A stretch of DNA of 64,000 nucleotides from Rhizobium sp. NFR07 (GCF_900111905.1 NZ_FOKM01000003.1:310001-374000); one strand, 5' to 3'; counted from the first letter of the stretch, positions 24,105-34,060 are shown. Program-made: numbers and translations. The notes: generated by a model not told the origin, from the sequence alone.

Positions 24105-24986
24105 ATGACGACTGTCCACCGCTTCGAAGGCACCATCCTGTCGCACGCCCCATGCGAACTCGGCGAGGGGCCGAGCTTTGAGATGGAAACCAATACGCTC
24201 TGGTGGTTCGACATTCTCGGCAAGGCGCTGCACGAACTGAAGATGGACGGAATGACGGAGACTGTCTATCCTTTGCCTTTCATGGGAAGCGTCATTGCCC
24301 GCATTGACGACGCGCGCCAGCTGATCGCCAGCGACAAGGGCCTGTTCATCCGCAACCGGGCAACGGGCGAGCTGTCGCTTCATTGCGAACTGGAGCCCGG
24401 CAAGCCGGAGAACCGCTCCAATGACGGCCGGGTGCATGTCTCGGGCAGCCTGTGGATCGGCACGATGGGCAAGACCGCACCGGATGGCGCCGGCGCGATC
24501 TATCACGTCGCCAAAGGAAAGGTGACGAAACTGTTCGACAGGATCAGCATCTCCAACTCGATCTGCTTCTCGCCGGATGGCGCCACCGCCTATTTCGTCG
24601 ATACCCGCGCCAACAAGCTGATGAAGGTCGCGGTCGATCCGGCGACGGGCCTGCCGATCGGTGAACCGTCGATCTTCGTCGATGGCAGCAAGGATCCGGG
24701 CGGCATCGATGGTTCGGTCTGTGACGGTGAAGGCCACATATGGAACGCCCGCTGGGGAGAGGCCGCGCTCGACCACTACGATACCGACGGAAAGCTGATC
24801 GAGCGTTACGCGCTGCCGGCCAAGCGCACGACCTGCCCCGCCTTCATCGGCGGCGGCCGCATCGCCGTCACGTCCTCCTGGGAAGGACTGGACGAAGCTG
24901 GCCGCGCGGAAGATCCGAAGGCCGGGAACCTGTTTGCGGTCACGACCGGCGCACAAGAAAAATACGAATTTTCATACCGGCTCTAA
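24105..24986 (+). CDS. SMP-30/gluconolactonase-family protein
   Basis: 293-residue six-bladed beta-propeller of the SMP-30/regucalcin/LRE family. Metal-binding motifs: CELGEGPSFE (Glu ligand, about residue 20), RSNDGRVHVSG (Asn/Asp, about 104-114), SNSICFSPDG (Asn, about 150-159) and PGGIDGSVCD (Asp, about 200-209). Such enzymes hydrolyse sugar lactones in the cytoplasm, commonly arabino-, galactono- or gluconolactone. The neighbours are not sugar catabolic genes, so the substrate is open. A short CCCGGC/GCCGGG hairpin follows the stop. Confidence 0.88.
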   Translation: MTTVHRFEGTILSHAPCELGEGPSFEMETNTLWWFDILGKALHELKMDGMTETVYPLPFMGSVIARIDDARQLIASDKGLFIRNRATGELSLHCELEPGKPENRSNDGRVHVSGSLWIGTMGKTAPDGAGAIYHVAKGKVTKLFDRISISNSICFSPDGATAYFVDTRANKLMKVAVDPATGLPIGEPSIFVDGSKDPGGIDGSVCDGEGHIWNARWGEAALDHYDTDGKLIERYALPAKRTTCPAFIGGGRIAVTSSWEGLDEAGRAEDPKAGNLFAVTTGAQEKYEFSYRL

Positions 24987-25165
24987 CTCCCGGCAAGCCG
25001 GGCGTATCCGCGCCAAAACGGCACAGATACGCCTAATAAATCAGCAGGATCCTGGAACGAAACCTCTTCTGTCGTTGTTTGCCTATCGAAGCCCGCGGTG
25101 AGAACACAAGAAACAGACCGCGTGCCGAGCTGAACGACAAGAACAAACAGAAGAGGCAGGATCCC

Positions 25166-25786
25166 ATGAAAAAGACCCTTGGAGCACTCGTAGCCGCAGC
25201 TCTCATGACATCGACCGCGCTTGCACCCGCATTCGCACAGTCGAACAATAGCGGCGCCAGCCCGGCAACGCCCACAGCCCCGACGGCACCGGCCGAACCG
25301 AAGGGCATGGCCCCGGCACCGTCGGCCAATTCCGACATGCCGGCAACCGGTGACGCCGCTTATCTGACCCAGCAGTCGGAAACGCAGGTGAGCGCCAATG
25401 ATTACATCGGCAAGCAGATCTACAATTCCAACAATGAGAGCATCGGTGATGTGAACGATCTCATTCTGGAAGAAAACGGCGGCATCGTCGCTGCCGTGGT
25501 CGGCGTCGGCGGTTTCCTCGGCATCGGCGAAAAGGATGTCGCCTTGCCGATGGACAAGATCAGCATGGCCCGTGACGCAGAGAACAACAATGAAGTGCGT
25601 CTGACCACGACCGAAACGGCCGAAGCCCTGCAGGCTGCTCCGGAATTCAAGACCTTGGGTGATCAGCAGGCCGGCACGGATGCGACCACAACGTCGTCCA
25701 CGACGTCCGAACCGGCCGCTCCTGCGACCCCGGCAACGCCATCCACTGGCGGCGACACGAACTCGTCGACGGCTCCCGCGAAGTAA
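25166..25786 (+). CDS. Exported PRC-barrel domain protein
   Basis: 206 residues. Signal peptide (MKKTLGALVAAALMTSTALA, cleavage after AFA, about residue 26). Low-complexity Pro/Ala/Thr linkers lie on both sides of a PRC-barrel domain (about residues 75-150: NDYIGKQIYNSNNESIGDVN, then VVGVGGFLGIGEKDVALPMD). Such periplasmic proteins are frequent in rhizobia and often stress-induced; the molecular role is unknown. The start was chosen at the first ATG of the signal peptide. It is followed by a strong terminator. Confidence 0.85.
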   Translation: MKKTLGALVAAALMTSTALAPAFAQSNNSGASPATPTAPTAPAEPKGMAPAPSANSDMPATGDAAYLTQQSETQVSANDYIGKQIYNSNNESIGDVNDLILEENGGIVAAVVGVGGFLGIGEKDVALPMDKISMARDAENNNEVRLTTTETAEALQAAPEFKTLGDQQAGTDATTTSSTTSEPAAPATPATPSTGGDTNSSTAPAK

Positions 25787-25827
25787 GCCTGGAACGAGTG
25801 GATCATCGCCGATGGCGAGACTGATGA

Positions 25828-25860
25828 GGGGCGGTGCTGCGGCACCGCCCCTTCTTCGTT
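25828..25860 (+). terminator. Intrinsic terminator after the PRC-barrel gene
   Basis: Perfect 10-bp stem GGGGCGGTGC (25828-25837) / GCACCGCCCC (25842-25851), TGCG tetraloop, then TTCTTCGTTTCCT. It may act in both directions, since the minus-strand oxidoreductase gene ends at 25863. Confidence 0.9.
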
Positions 25861-25862
25861 TC

Positions 25863-27905
25863 CTACAAAAGGGAACAGAGGCGTAGCGCGTCGTAGATCG
25901 CCGCATGGATATTGCGGCTCGACACGGCATCGCCGATCCGCACCAGATCGAAGCTCCCGCTTTCATTCTTCCCGGCCAGGGGCGGCTGACGCGCAATCAG
26001 AGCCCCGTAGTCGACCGCGCCGAGATTTCTGGATGACGGTTTGAGTTCCAGAAACAGATCCGCATTCGCCTGGGTCCCATGCTCGACAACCACCTGGGCG
26101 ACGCGCCGCTCGACGGTGGCATCGGAGTAATCCGAGCCCAGCACGGCTGTCAGGCCGTTTCCCTCGCGGCGGACGGATTTCAGCTGTGTGTTGATGGTCA
26201 CCGTCACCTGTTTTTCGGCAAAGGCCTTGGCATAGGGCACATGGTTCATGCCGCCCATCTCAGGCGCGAAGAAGCGTTCGGGCGAGACGAGTTCCAGCTC
26301 GGCACCCGATGCCGCGATCACTTCCGCAGCACTCATGCCCGGATGGCCACCATTGTCGTCGAACAGCAATACCGGACCCGACGGCTTGACCGCACCGGCC
26401 AGGATATCCCAGCTGCTGGTTACCAGATCTTCGCCCGCATCCAGCTCCGGCACCTGGGCGAAGCCGCCGGTCGCGACGACCACCAGATCCGGCTCGAGCG
26501 CCAGAACATCCGCGCCCTCGGCATAGACATCATAGCGGATCTCGACGCCGAGGCGTTCGAGTTCGGCAAGTCGCCAGTCGACGATGCCGACCATTTCCTT
26601 ACGGCGCGGGTTGCGGATCAGGAGATTGACCTGGCCGCCGGCCTCGCCCGTCGCCTCCAGCACGGTCACGGCATGGCCGCGCTCGGCAAGCACACGCGCC
26701 GCCTCCAGTCCCGCCGGGCCGGCTCCGACCACGACGGCGCGGCGAGCCTTTTCGGCAGGTGCGATATCATGGGGAATGAGCGCTTCGCGGCCGGTTGCCG
26801 CATTGTGAATACAAAGCGCCTCGCCGCCCTCGTAGATTCGATCGAGACAGTAGGTGGCGCCGACGCAAGGGCGGATGCGAGCCTCTTCCCCGCGCATGAT
26901 CTTCCTGACGATATGCGGGTCGGCGATATGAGCGCGGGTCATGCCGACCATGTCGAGCTTGCCCTCGGCGATCGCGTGACGGGCGGTCGCGACATCGGCG
27001 ATGCGGGCGGCATGGAAGACCGGGAATTTCGTCGCCGCCCTCACCTCTCCGGCGAAATCGAGATGCGGCGAGGCGCGCATGCCCTGGATCGGGATGACAT
27101 CGTTCAGCGAGGCGTCGTGGTCGATATGGCCGCGGATGACATTGAGAAAATCGACATTGCCCGAGGCCACCAGCCGGCGGGCGATCTCTATCCCCTCCTC
27201 CTTCGACAGGCCCTTCTCCCAGTCCTCATCCGCCACCATGCGGATGCCGACGATGAAGTCAGGCCCGACGGATTTGCGGATTGCCGTCAGCACCATGTCG
27301 GAGAAGCGCATGCGGTTTTCCAAGGGTCCGCCGAACTCATCCTCGCGGCGATTGGTGGCGGGTGACCAGAACTGGTCCATCAGGTGGCCATAGGCCTCGA
27401 TCTCAATCCCATCGAGGCCGCCTTCCTGCATGCGGGCTGCGGCATCGGCATAGTCGGCGACGATCCGCTCGATGTCCCAGTCTTCCATTTCCTTCGGAAA
27501 GGCGCGATGGGCGGGCTCACGGATCGGCGACGGTGCCAAGACCGGCAGCCAGTTGCCCTTGTTCCAGTTGGTGCGCCGACCGAGATGGGTGAGCTGGATC
27601 ATCACCGCCGTGTCGTGCTCGTGACAGTCGTCAGTCAGCTTCTTCAGCCACGGCACGATCTCGTCCTTGTAGGCCAAGAGGTTGCCGAAGGCGGGCGGGC
27701 TGTCGGCCGAGACGCTGGCCGAGCCTGCCGTCATGGTCATGGCGATGCCGCCCTTGGCCTTTTCCAGATGGTAGAGCCGGTAGCGATCCTTCGGCATTCC
27801 GTCCTCGGAATAAGCCGGTTCATGGGCGGTCGACATGATGCGGTTCTTGAGCCGCAGATGCTTGAGCTGAAACGGCTGCAGCAGGGGGTCGTTGGATGTC
27901 GACAT
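25863..27905 (-). CDS. OYE-like NADH:flavin oxidoreductase fused to FAD/NAD domain
   Basis: 680-residue enzyme of the 2,4-dienoyl-CoA reductase / trimethylamine dehydrogenase / N-methylproline demethylase group. The N-terminal FMN TIM barrel (about 1-370) shows LLQPFQLKHLRLKNRIMST and AAARMQEGGLDGIEIEAYGH. Fe-S cluster region (about 345-375): CVGATYCLDR...ALC; only three of the four canonical cysteines are at standard spacing. The C-terminal half contains a Rossmann GxGxxG (VVVGAGPAGLEAARVLAERG) and a NAD-type fold. Probably an oxidative N-demethylase or enoate reductase; the substrate is not readable. The start is the ATG giving the conserved N-terminus. Confidence 0.87.
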   Translation of the reverse strand: MSTSNDPLLQPFQLKHLRLKNRIMSTAHEPAYSEDGMPKDRYRLYHLEKAKGGIAMTMTAGSASVSADSPPAFGNLLAYKDEIVPWLKKLTDDCHEHDTAVMIQLTHLGRRTNWNKGNWLPVLAPSPIREPAHRAFPKEMEDWDIERIVADYADAAARMQEGGLDGIEIEAYGHLMDQFWSPATNRREDEFGGPLENRMRFSDMVLTAIRKSVGPDFIVGIRMVADEDWEKGLSKEEGIEIARRLVASGNVDFLNVIRGHIDHDASLNDVIPIQGMRASPHLDFAGEVRAATKFPVFHAARIADVATARHAIAEGKLDMVGMTRAHIADPHIVRKIMRGEEARIRPCVGATYCLDRIYEGGEALCIHNAATGREALIPHDIAPAEKARRAVVVGAGPAGLEAARVLAERGHAVTVLEATGEAGGQVNLLIRNPRRKEMVGIVDWRLAELERLGVEIRYDVYAEGADVLALEPDLVVVATGGFAQVPELDAGEDLVTSSWDILAGAVKPSGPVLLFDDNGGHPGMSAAEVIAASGAELELVSPERFFAPEMGGMNHVPYAKAFAEKQVTVTINTQLKSVRREGNGLTAVLGSDYSDATVERRVAQVVVEHGTQANADLFLELKPSSRNLGAVDYGALIARQPPLAGKNESGSFDLVRIGDAVSSRNIHAAIYDALRLCSLL

Positions 27906-28042
27906 CGGAAGGTCTCGCGCCAGCAAAAGACCCATCATCGCGCAGGCGACAAATCATGGCGAGGACCAGACGCGTCGCGGACTATCCGCCATGCGCCGTC
28001 GAGCCGCCCTTGGCCGCGTTAGGACCGGACGATAACGAACGG

Positions 28043-29398
28043 CTAGATGCGCTCGATCATCATGAAGTCGTGGTAGTGCTCGTGGAGATAATGCAGGGTC
28101 GAAGCCCCGTCCTTGGGCCTGCCGTAGTGAAAGCCCTGCCCCATACCGCAGCCGAGGGCGCGCAGCATCTCGACATCGGCTTTCTCCTCGATGCCTTCGG
28201 CGACCACTTCGAGGTCGAGCCCCTGGCACATGGCGATGATGGCGCGGACGATATGTTCGGAGGCCCGATCCGACGTGATGCGGGAAATGAAGGCGCGGTC
28301 AATCTTCACCTTGTCGAAGGTGAAATCGCGAAGGCGCCCGAGGCTCGACTGGCCGGTACCGAAATCGTCGAGCGAGATGCGCACGCCCTTCTGCCTCAGG
28401 TCGGAGATGATCCGCTCCGCCGTGTCGGCCGAGGTCATAACCGCCGTCTCGGTAATCTCCAGTTCCAGACGCCGGGGATCAAGGCCGACGCGCGACAGGG
28501 TCGAGAGGATATTGCCCGAGGTCCCCGGATCCATCAGCTGGGCGGAGGACAGGTTGAAGGACAGAAAGAGCTCGCGCGGCCAGGACAGCGCAGCCTCGGC
28601 CGCCTTGCGCAGCAACGTATCCGACAGTGCGTCGATGAAACCGCGTTCCTCGGCAAGCGGCACGAAGGTGGCCGGCGAGACCTGGCCGAGATCCGGATCA
28701 CGCCAGCGTGCGAGCGCCTCGAAGCCTGCCACCATGCCGTCGCGAATGCGCACGATGGGCTGGAAATGGACGTCGACCGCATCCGAGATGATGGCATGGC
28801 GGAGCGCCTGCTCGATCTGCGTTGCGCGTCGCATCTCCTGGGCGATCTCGGTGGAATAGACGGTGATCTGGCCACGGCCGCGGCGCTTTGAGCGGTAGAG
28901 CGCCGTCTCGGCACTCTTCAACAGCTCCTCGGACTCTTCCCCGGCAAAGGGATAGATGGCAAAGCCGAAGGAGGCGGAAAGCCGGACATTGCGGTCGCCC
29001 AGATCGTAAGGCGCCGACAGCACGTCCTTCATCATCTGGCCGATGCGTTCGGCACCGAGGCGCTCGAAAACGAGCGGCAGGACAAAGGCGAACTCATCGC
29101 CGTCATGGCGGGTGACGATGGCGCCGTCCGGAATACAGGCTTTCAGGCGATGGGCCACCTGGCAGAGAATTTCGTCGCCGGCCTCGGAGCCGAAAAGATC
29201 GTTGATCGGCTTGAAACCGTCGAGATTGGCGATGCAGATGGTGAAAGGTGCGGGGTCGTCGGCGCGCTCGGCGGCCAGAAGCCGCACCTTGTCACGCAGG
29301 CGGTAGCGATTGCCTAGCCCGGTCAGCGGATCGCTGTAGGCCATGGCCTGCAGCTCGTTCTGGCTGACCTGCGGCAATGGGTTGACCGCTGACTTCAT
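28043..29398 (-). CDS. GGDEF-EAL protein, probably a c-di-GMP phosphodiesterase
   Basis: 451 residues, cytoplasmic, with no sensor domain. The GGDEF domain (about 20-180) is degenerate: the first metal aspartate is Asn (IANLDGFKPIND) and the signature reads RHDGDEF; no RxxD inhibitory site is seen. The EAL domain (about 195-445) keeps the catalytic set: FEALARW, FNLSS, ELEITET, LDDFGTG, KIDRAF, AEGIEE and MGQGFHYGRP. It should therefore hydrolyse c-di-GMP, perhaps with GTP binding by the GGDEF domain. The next upstream gene encodes a PAS-receiver protein on the same strand, 101 bases away, a plausible partner. Confidence 0.9.
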   Translation of the reverse strand: MKSAVNPLPQVSQNELQAMAYSDPLTGLGNRYRLRDKVRLLAAERADDPAPFTICIANLDGFKPINDLFGSEAGDEILCQVAHRLKACIPDGAIVTRHDGDEFAFVLPLVFERLGAERIGQMMKDVLSAPYDLGDRNVRLSASFGFAIYPFAGEESEELLKSAETALYRSKRRGRGQITVYSTEIAQEMRRATQIEQALRHAIISDAVDVHFQPIVRIRDGMVAGFEALARWRDPDLGQVSPATFVPLAEERGFIDALSDTLLRKAAEAALSWPRELFLSFNLSSAQLMDPGTSGNILSTLSRVGLDPRRLELEITETAVMTSADTAERIISDLRQKGVRISLDDFGTGQSSLGRLRDFTFDKVKIDRAFISRITSDRASEHIVRAIIAMCQGLDLEVVAEGIEEKADVEMLRALGCGMGQGFHYGRPKDGASTLHYLHEHYHDFMMIERI

Positions 29399-29499
29399 GA
29401 ATATCCCGCCCTCGAATTGCCGGCAGAATGCTTGACAAAGATTAAGAAACCTTGCCGTGCAATGTGGCAGATGTCCTAATCTGCGACGCGCATCGAGTG

Positions 29500-31182
29500 C
29501 TAGGACGCGGCCAGTTCGACGGGTTCTGAAACATCGTCGCCATCGGTCAGGAAGCGCCGGAAGACGGCATCGAGCGCCTCCGGGCTGATCGGCTTCAGGA
29601 TGACATCATCCATGCCCGCGCCAAAGCAGCTTTCCCGGTCGCGATCGAAGGCCTGGGCCAGCACGCCGACGATCGGGACAGGCGACGAATTGCCTTCCAG
29701 CGCCCGGATGGCGGCAGATGCCTCGAAACCGGTGAGTTTCGGCAGCGTCACGTCCATCAGCACCAGGCGCGGCGAATGTTCCCGCCACAGGCGCACGGCC
29801 TCCTCGCCATCCACGGCCAGCGCATAACGATAGCCGAAGCTTTCGATGATCTGGGAAAAGACGATCTGGTTCACTTCATTGTCTTCGGCAACGAGGATGT
29901 CGATCTGGCGATCGTTCTCCGGCGTGCCCGGATGCCAGTCTTCCGACGGCGACACGACCATCTCCTCGGATGCCCGCTTGAGTTCGGCGCTGACGAACAG
30001 CGGCAGATCACGCTCCAGGATGAGCGGATCGATCCTCAACACCGGCGTTCCATGGGCATCGGCCACCTGCACGCAATCGCTTCTCATGCGGGTGTCGACC
30101 ACGACCAGATCGATACGGACATCCGATTCGGATGCAAGCTGGAGGAAGAGCGCGAGCTCGTCCGGTCCCGAGACGGCGGAAACGTCCGCACCCTGTTCAC
30201 CGAGAATGGCGACGGCGCGGGCCTCGGTATCGAGCGAAGCAGCGACGACCAGGATCTTTGCGTCGGCGAGATCCGCCTGAACATGGGGCTTTGGCGAGGC
30301 CGGAATTTCGCGGCGGGTAAGATCGATCTCGACGAGATCCTCCTCCCTGATCCGCGGCACCAGCGGTTGCCCATCGCCTTCCTGCGCCACAAGCGCCGAG
30401 ACATCCTGTTTCAGCGTCACCAGATAATAGCGACCGGGCTTGCCGACGCGATACTTGTGCACGACGACGATGGCGGTCGATCCATCCGGGCGGATGATAC
30501 GTTCGGGAAGGTCGACGGGGATGCCGGTTTCGTAGACTTCGCGGTTGATCGGCCCGAGGCGCTCCTCGAGCGCCGGCGGATTGATGTCGGAGCCGCTATT
30601 GCCGAGAATAGCATCGGCGTTCAGGTCGAGAAAATCGCAATTGGCACGATTGATGGCGACGAATGTGCCGTTGCCGTCCTTGACGGAAATCGGAAAAGGC
30701 AGGTTGTCCAGAACCTCTTCGGTGATCTGGACCCGCTCGGTATCAAGCCGCCACTGGTCCTCGCGCCGCTTCTGTTCGGAGACATCCTTGACGACGCAGA
30801 CGCCGTAGCCCGACGGCATGCGGCGCTTGGTGACGCGTAGCCAGCGGTCCTGACGGACGCATTCGAGCGCCTCGGCTCGTTCCTTCCACATTCCAGAGAT
30901 CTGTTCGGCGAGCCAGTCTTCCCGGCTGAGCGACCGCCGCTGGCCATGGGCATCGGCACCCAGGTGGATGCCGGCATCATGTATCGCGACCAGCAGATCA
31001 CGCAGGCGCGTTCCGGGCGAAAGCAGATCTTTCGCGACCGAGAGAAGGGACGCGAACTGCTGGCTGGCAAAAACAATCTGGTCGTTCTTGTCGTATAGAA
31101 GCACGCCCGCGGACACGCCTTCGGACATCGCTTCCAGAATGGCAGACTGAATGTTCGGATCCGCCGTGTCCAAATCATTCAT
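29500..31182 (-). CDS. PAS-receiver protein without kinase domain
   Basis: 560 residues. PAS-like domain 1 (about 10-130) is followed by DVSEQKRREDQ and PAS domain 2 (about 150-270: LDNLPFPISVKDGNGTFVAI). A degenerate receiver-like segment (about 310-400, ILVVAASLDTEARAVAILG) and a C-terminal receiver (about 430-545) complete it. The last has the acidic pocket (VAEDNEVNQIV), phospho-acceptor Asp in LVLMDVTLP and Lys in ILKPIS, but the conserved Thr/Ser is Ala (GVLAQAF). There is no H-box or ATP-binding domain, so it resembles a hybrid kinase that lost its transmitter. Possibly it signals to the adjacent EAL protein. Confidence 0.8.
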   Translation of the reverse strand: MNDLDTADPNIQSAILEAMSEGVSAGVLLYDKNDQIVFASQQFASLLSVAKDLLSPGTRLRDLLVAIHDAGIHLGADAHGQRRSLSREDWLAEQISGMWKERAEALECVRQDRWLRVTKRRMPSGYGVCVVKDVSEQKRREDQWRLDTERVQITEEVLDNLPFPISVKDGNGTFVAINRANCDFLDLNADAILGNSGSDINPPALEERLGPINREVYETGIPVDLPERIIRPDGSTAIVVVHKYRVGKPGRYYLVTLKQDVSALVAQEGDGQPLVPRIREEDLVEIDLTRREIPASPKPHVQADLADAKILVVAASLDTEARAVAILGEQGADVSAVSGPDELALFLQLASESDVRIDLVVVDTRMRSDCVQVADAHGTPVLRIDPLILERDLPLFVSAELKRASEEMVVSPSEDWHPGTPENDRQIDILVAEDNEVNQIVFSQIIESFGYRYALAVDGEEAVRLWREHSPRLVLMDVTLPKLTGFEASAAIRALEGNSSPVPIVGVLAQAFDRDRESCFGAGMDDVILKPISPEALDAVFRRFLTDGDDVSEPVELAAS

Positions 31183-31528
31183 GGGATGAAACTCCGTATG
31201 CTCTCAGGCCGGCCTGCAGCCGCGCCCGGTCAATCGACCCCACGCACGATCGGCGAGGCTTCCTTCACGTCCGGTCAGATTGGTAGGGTGATACATGCTG
31301 GCTCCAAGTCTTCAACGGGCGGCCAAAACAATGCGACGGTGCCCAGCTGGCCGTCGCTTCAGTCGCTCGCGGAGAGCGAAACTCTCCCGGTTTCATCCAT
31401 TTCAACAGTTAGAGACTATCAGGTTTCTCTTAAGGCCCAATTAATGACAAACCGCAGCCGCCCTATTACCGAGGGATAATCGTCTTCGCGCCCTTTCCTC
31501 CAACCGACGAATCCCCGAAAATGAGGCC
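31183..31528. other. Divergent intergenic region, PAS-receiver gene / mutL (346 bp)
   Basis: No gene supported. Two hairpins stand out: GCGACGG (31333-31339) / CCGTCGC (31351-31357) and CGCTC (31364-31368) / GAGCG (31374-31378). Promoters for both flanking genes must lie here; no confident elements were identified. Confidence 0.5.
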
Positions 31529-33376
31529 ATGCCCGTACAGCTCCTGCCAGAAACCCTGATCAACCAGATCGCCGCCGGCGAGGTCATCGAAAGACCGGCC
31601 AGCGCGACGAAGGAACTGGTCGAGAACGCCATAGATGCCGGCGCGACCCGTATCGAGATCGCCACCGCCGGCGGCGGCAAGAGCCTGATCCGCATCACCG
31701 ACAACGGTTCGGGCATGAATGCCGCCGACCTCGAACTTGCCGTGCGGCGGCACTGCACCTCGAAGATTTCGACGACGCTCGACGACATCCATACTTTGGG
31801 CTTCCGCGGCGAAGCGCTGCCGTCGATCGGCTCCGTCGCGCGGCTGACGATCACCAGCCGCCGCCATGGCGAGGCGGAGGGCTATCAGGTCTCCGTCAAT
31901 GGCGGCCAGGCCTCGACGGTCAAGCCCGCACCCGCCAATGCCGGCACTGTCGTCGAGGTCCGCGACCTGTTCTTCGCCACCCCTGCCCGCCTCAAGTTCA
32001 TGAACACCGAGCGGGCCGAGGCGGCAGCGATCACCGAGGTCGTCAAGCGGATGGCGATCGCCTTTCCGCAGATCAGATTTGTGCTGTCCGGCCCCGACCG
32101 TTCGACGCTGGAATTTCCCGCAACAAGCGACGACCGGCTTGCCCGCATGGCGCAGGTGCTGGGGGCCGAGTTCAAGGACAATTCGATCGAGATCGATGCC
32201 GCCCGCGAGGACGTGTCGCTTTCCGGCTTCGTCGGCGTGCCGACCTTCCATCGCGGCAACTCCGCCCACCAGTTCGCTTTCGTCAACGGCCGGCCGGTGC
32301 AGGACAAGCTGATCCTATCGGCGATCCGCGGCGCCTATGCCGAGCAGATGCCGTCGGGCCGTTATCCCGTCGCGGTCCTGTCGATCAAGCTCGATCCGGC
32401 GCTGGTCGATGTCAACGTCCACCCGGCCAAGGCCGATGTGCGCTTCCGCGATCCGCAGCTGGTGCGCGGACTGATCGTCGGCGCGATCCGGCAGGCGCTG
32501 CACCGGGAGGGCGACCGCGCCGCGACGACCGGTGCCGCCGCGATGCTGCGCGCCTTCCAGCCGGGATTTTCCGAAAACACGAGACCGAACGCCACGCCAC
32601 AGGCCTGGCAGCATGCCGCTTCCCAACAGGCTCCATGGTCAGCCTCTTCATCGGTTTCCCGCCCGCTCGATCTTGCCGCCGCCACTCCCTATCAAGCCCG
32701 GCCGAGCCAGTCCGGCTTCGATGCCTTCGCCGCGCCGACCGCCCGCGCCGATACGATTTCCGAGCCCGCCTATGTGCCCGAGACGAATGCCGCCGGATAC
32801 CGGCTCGGCGCCGCCCGGGCGCAGGTGCACGAGAACTACATCGTCGCCCAGACGGAAAACGGGCTGGTCATCGTCGACCAGCACGCCGCCCACGAACGGC
32901 TCGTCTACGAAAACCTGCGCAAGGCGCTGGAAAACGACCGCCTCGCCTCGCAGGTTCTGCTGATCCCCGACATCATCGACCTGCCGGAGGAAGACTGCGA
33001 CAGGCTGATGGCCCATGCGGAGGATCTCGACCGGCTTGGGCTTGCGATCGAGCGCTTCGGGCCCGGTGCCGTTGCCGTGCGCGAGACGCCGGCCATGCTC
33101 GGCGAAGTGGATGCCTCCGCGCTGGTGCGCGATCTCGCCGACGAGATCGCCGAGTGGAATACGGCAAGCGGGTTGCGCAACAAGCTCGAATATATCGCCG
33201 CGACCATGGCCTGCCACGGTTCGGTCCGCTCCGGCCGGCGGCTGAAGCCGGACGAGATGAATGCGCTGTTGCGGCAGATGGAGGCCACACCCGGCTCCGG
33301 CACCTGCAATCACGGCCGGCCGACCTATATCGAACTCAAGCTCGCGGATATCGAGCGGCTGTTCGGCCGAAGCTGA
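31529..33376 (+). CDS. mutL: DNA mismatch repair protein MutL
   Basis: 615 residues. N-terminal GHKL ATPase: [43 protein letters not shown] and [16 protein letters not shown]. After a long Pro/Ala-rich linker (about 340-420) the C-terminal domain carries [12 protein letters not shown] (about residue 450), the metal-binding motif of MutL endonucleases, plus [12 protein letters not shown] and [11 protein letters not shown]. It thus has the nicking form found in bacteria lacking MutH, which fits alphaproteobacteria. It works with MutS in mismatch repair. Divergent from the PAS-receiver gene, followed by DUF2093. Confidence 0.95.
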   Translation: MPVQLLPETLINQIAAGEVIERPASATKELVENAIDAGATRIEIATAGGGKSLIRITDNGSGMNAADLELAVRRHCTSKISTTLDDIHTLGFRGEALPSIGSVARLTITSRRHGEAEGYQVSVNGGQASTVKPAPANAGTVVEVRDLFFATPARLKFMNTERAEAAAITEVVKRMAIAFPQIRFVLSGPDRSTLEFPATSDDRLARMAQVLGAEFKDNSIEIDAAREDVSLSGFVGVPTFHRGNSAHQFAFVNGRPVQDKLILSAIRGAYAEQMPSGRYPVAVLSIKLDPALVDVNVHPAKADVRFRDPQLVRGLIVGAIRQALHREGDRAATTGAAAMLRAFQPGFSENTRPNATPQAWQHAASQQAPWSASSSVSRPLDLAAATPYQARPSQSGFDAFAAPTARADTISEPAYVPETNAAGYRLGAARAQVHENYIVAQTENGLVIVDQHAAHERLVYENLRKALENDRLASQVLLIPDIIDLPEEDCDRLMAHAEDLDRLGLAIERFGPGAVAVRETPAMLGEVDASALVRDLADEIAEWNTASGLRNKLEYIAATMACHGSVRSGRRLKPDEMNALLRQMEATPGSGTCNHGRPTYIELKLADIERLFGRS

Positions 33377-33551
33377 AACACGCCGGCTCGCCGGGGGTGC
33401 CTCGCGACCCATGATAGTTCCGGCGCCTGTGAGTTAGGGGGCCAACTTTAATGTTTTCGCAGGTCGTTTCCGATTTTTCGGGCCGATCGCTGGAAATGGC
33501 GCCCGGTTCGGGTTAGACGGTGTGCCCATGTTTTTCGGCAGGAGACCCAGG

Positions 33552-33785
33552 ATGAACCGGTTTGAGGGAAGCGGCTTTCGCGAAGCCAAGATCCGCTATC
33601 TCGACGGTGACTATCAGGTCTTAAGCGCCGGGTCCTACGTCGTCTGCGCCATGAGCGGCGTGCAGATCCCGATCGACGAGCTGCGCTACTGGAGCGTCGC
33701 CCGTCAGGAAGCCTATGCCGATTGCGAAACCTCGCTCGAGGCCGAAAAACGCGCCGGCGCCCTGCCTAACCAGAAGCGGACCTGA
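33552..33785 (+). CDS. DUF2093-domain protein
   Basis: 77-residue protein beginning MNRFEGSGFREAKIRYLDGD, with YVVCAMSGVQIPIDELRYWS and VARQEAYADCETS, the full extent of the small DUF2093 family typical of Rhizobiales. Function unknown. The two cysteines (VVCAMSG and YADCE) could bind a metal or form a structural pair. GGAG lies 8 nt before the chosen ATG; an ATG ten codons upstream is also in frame. Normally found between lpxK and mutL, here separated from lpxK by a toxin-antitoxin pair. Confidence 0.85.
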   Translation: MNRFEGSGFREAKIRYLDGDYQVLSAGSYVVCAMSGVQIPIDELRYWSVARQEAYADCETSLEAEKRAGALPNQKRT

Positions 33786-33797
33786 TCAGAAGCGGTC

Positions 33798-34058
33798 CTA
33801 GGATCGGTTTCTGCGCGGCTCGACCAACTCATCGCCTGGATCAGGTTTTGCGTCAGGCGTACGGTCCAGAATGGCCAATGCCGCCTCGACATTTCCGCCT
33901 GCCGCGCGCTTCTTAAGCATCATGATCGCGCGCCGATGGCCGATGCCATCGGCGATGAACGCAGAGAGCAGCTGGTTGAGCGAGACATTGTCTTCCGCCG
34001 CCGCTTGCTTGGCCTCTTCCATGACGTGATCCGCCAATCTGAGAGGATAAGTGCTCAT
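33798..34058 (-). CDS. Ribbon-helix-helix (HicB/CopG-type) antitoxin
   Basis: 86-residue protein. The N-terminus MSTYPLRLADHVMEEAKQAA, followed by EDNVSLNQLLSAFIADGIGH, fits a ribbon-helix-helix DNA-binding fold: a short beta strand (YPLRL) and two helices. The rest (about 50-86) is an Ala-rich helix and polar tail. It follows the PIN toxin with a 2-base gap; its AAGGAG Shine-Dalgarno lies within the end of the toxin gene. The start was set at this ATG because the longer frame lacks domain support. Confidence 0.78.
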   Translation of the reverse strand: MSTYPLRLADHVMEEAKQAAAEDNVSLNQLLSAFIADGIGHRRAIMMLKKRAAGGNVEAALAILDRTPDAKPDPGDELVEPRRNRS

Positions 34059-34060
34059 CT

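Noticed and set aside
25054..25076. GGAAC ... CGTT upstream of the PRC-barrel gene as an ECF (general stress) promoter
   Set aside because: The spacer is 14 nt, shorter than the 16-17 nt I expect for the alphaproteobacterial general stress sigma factor.
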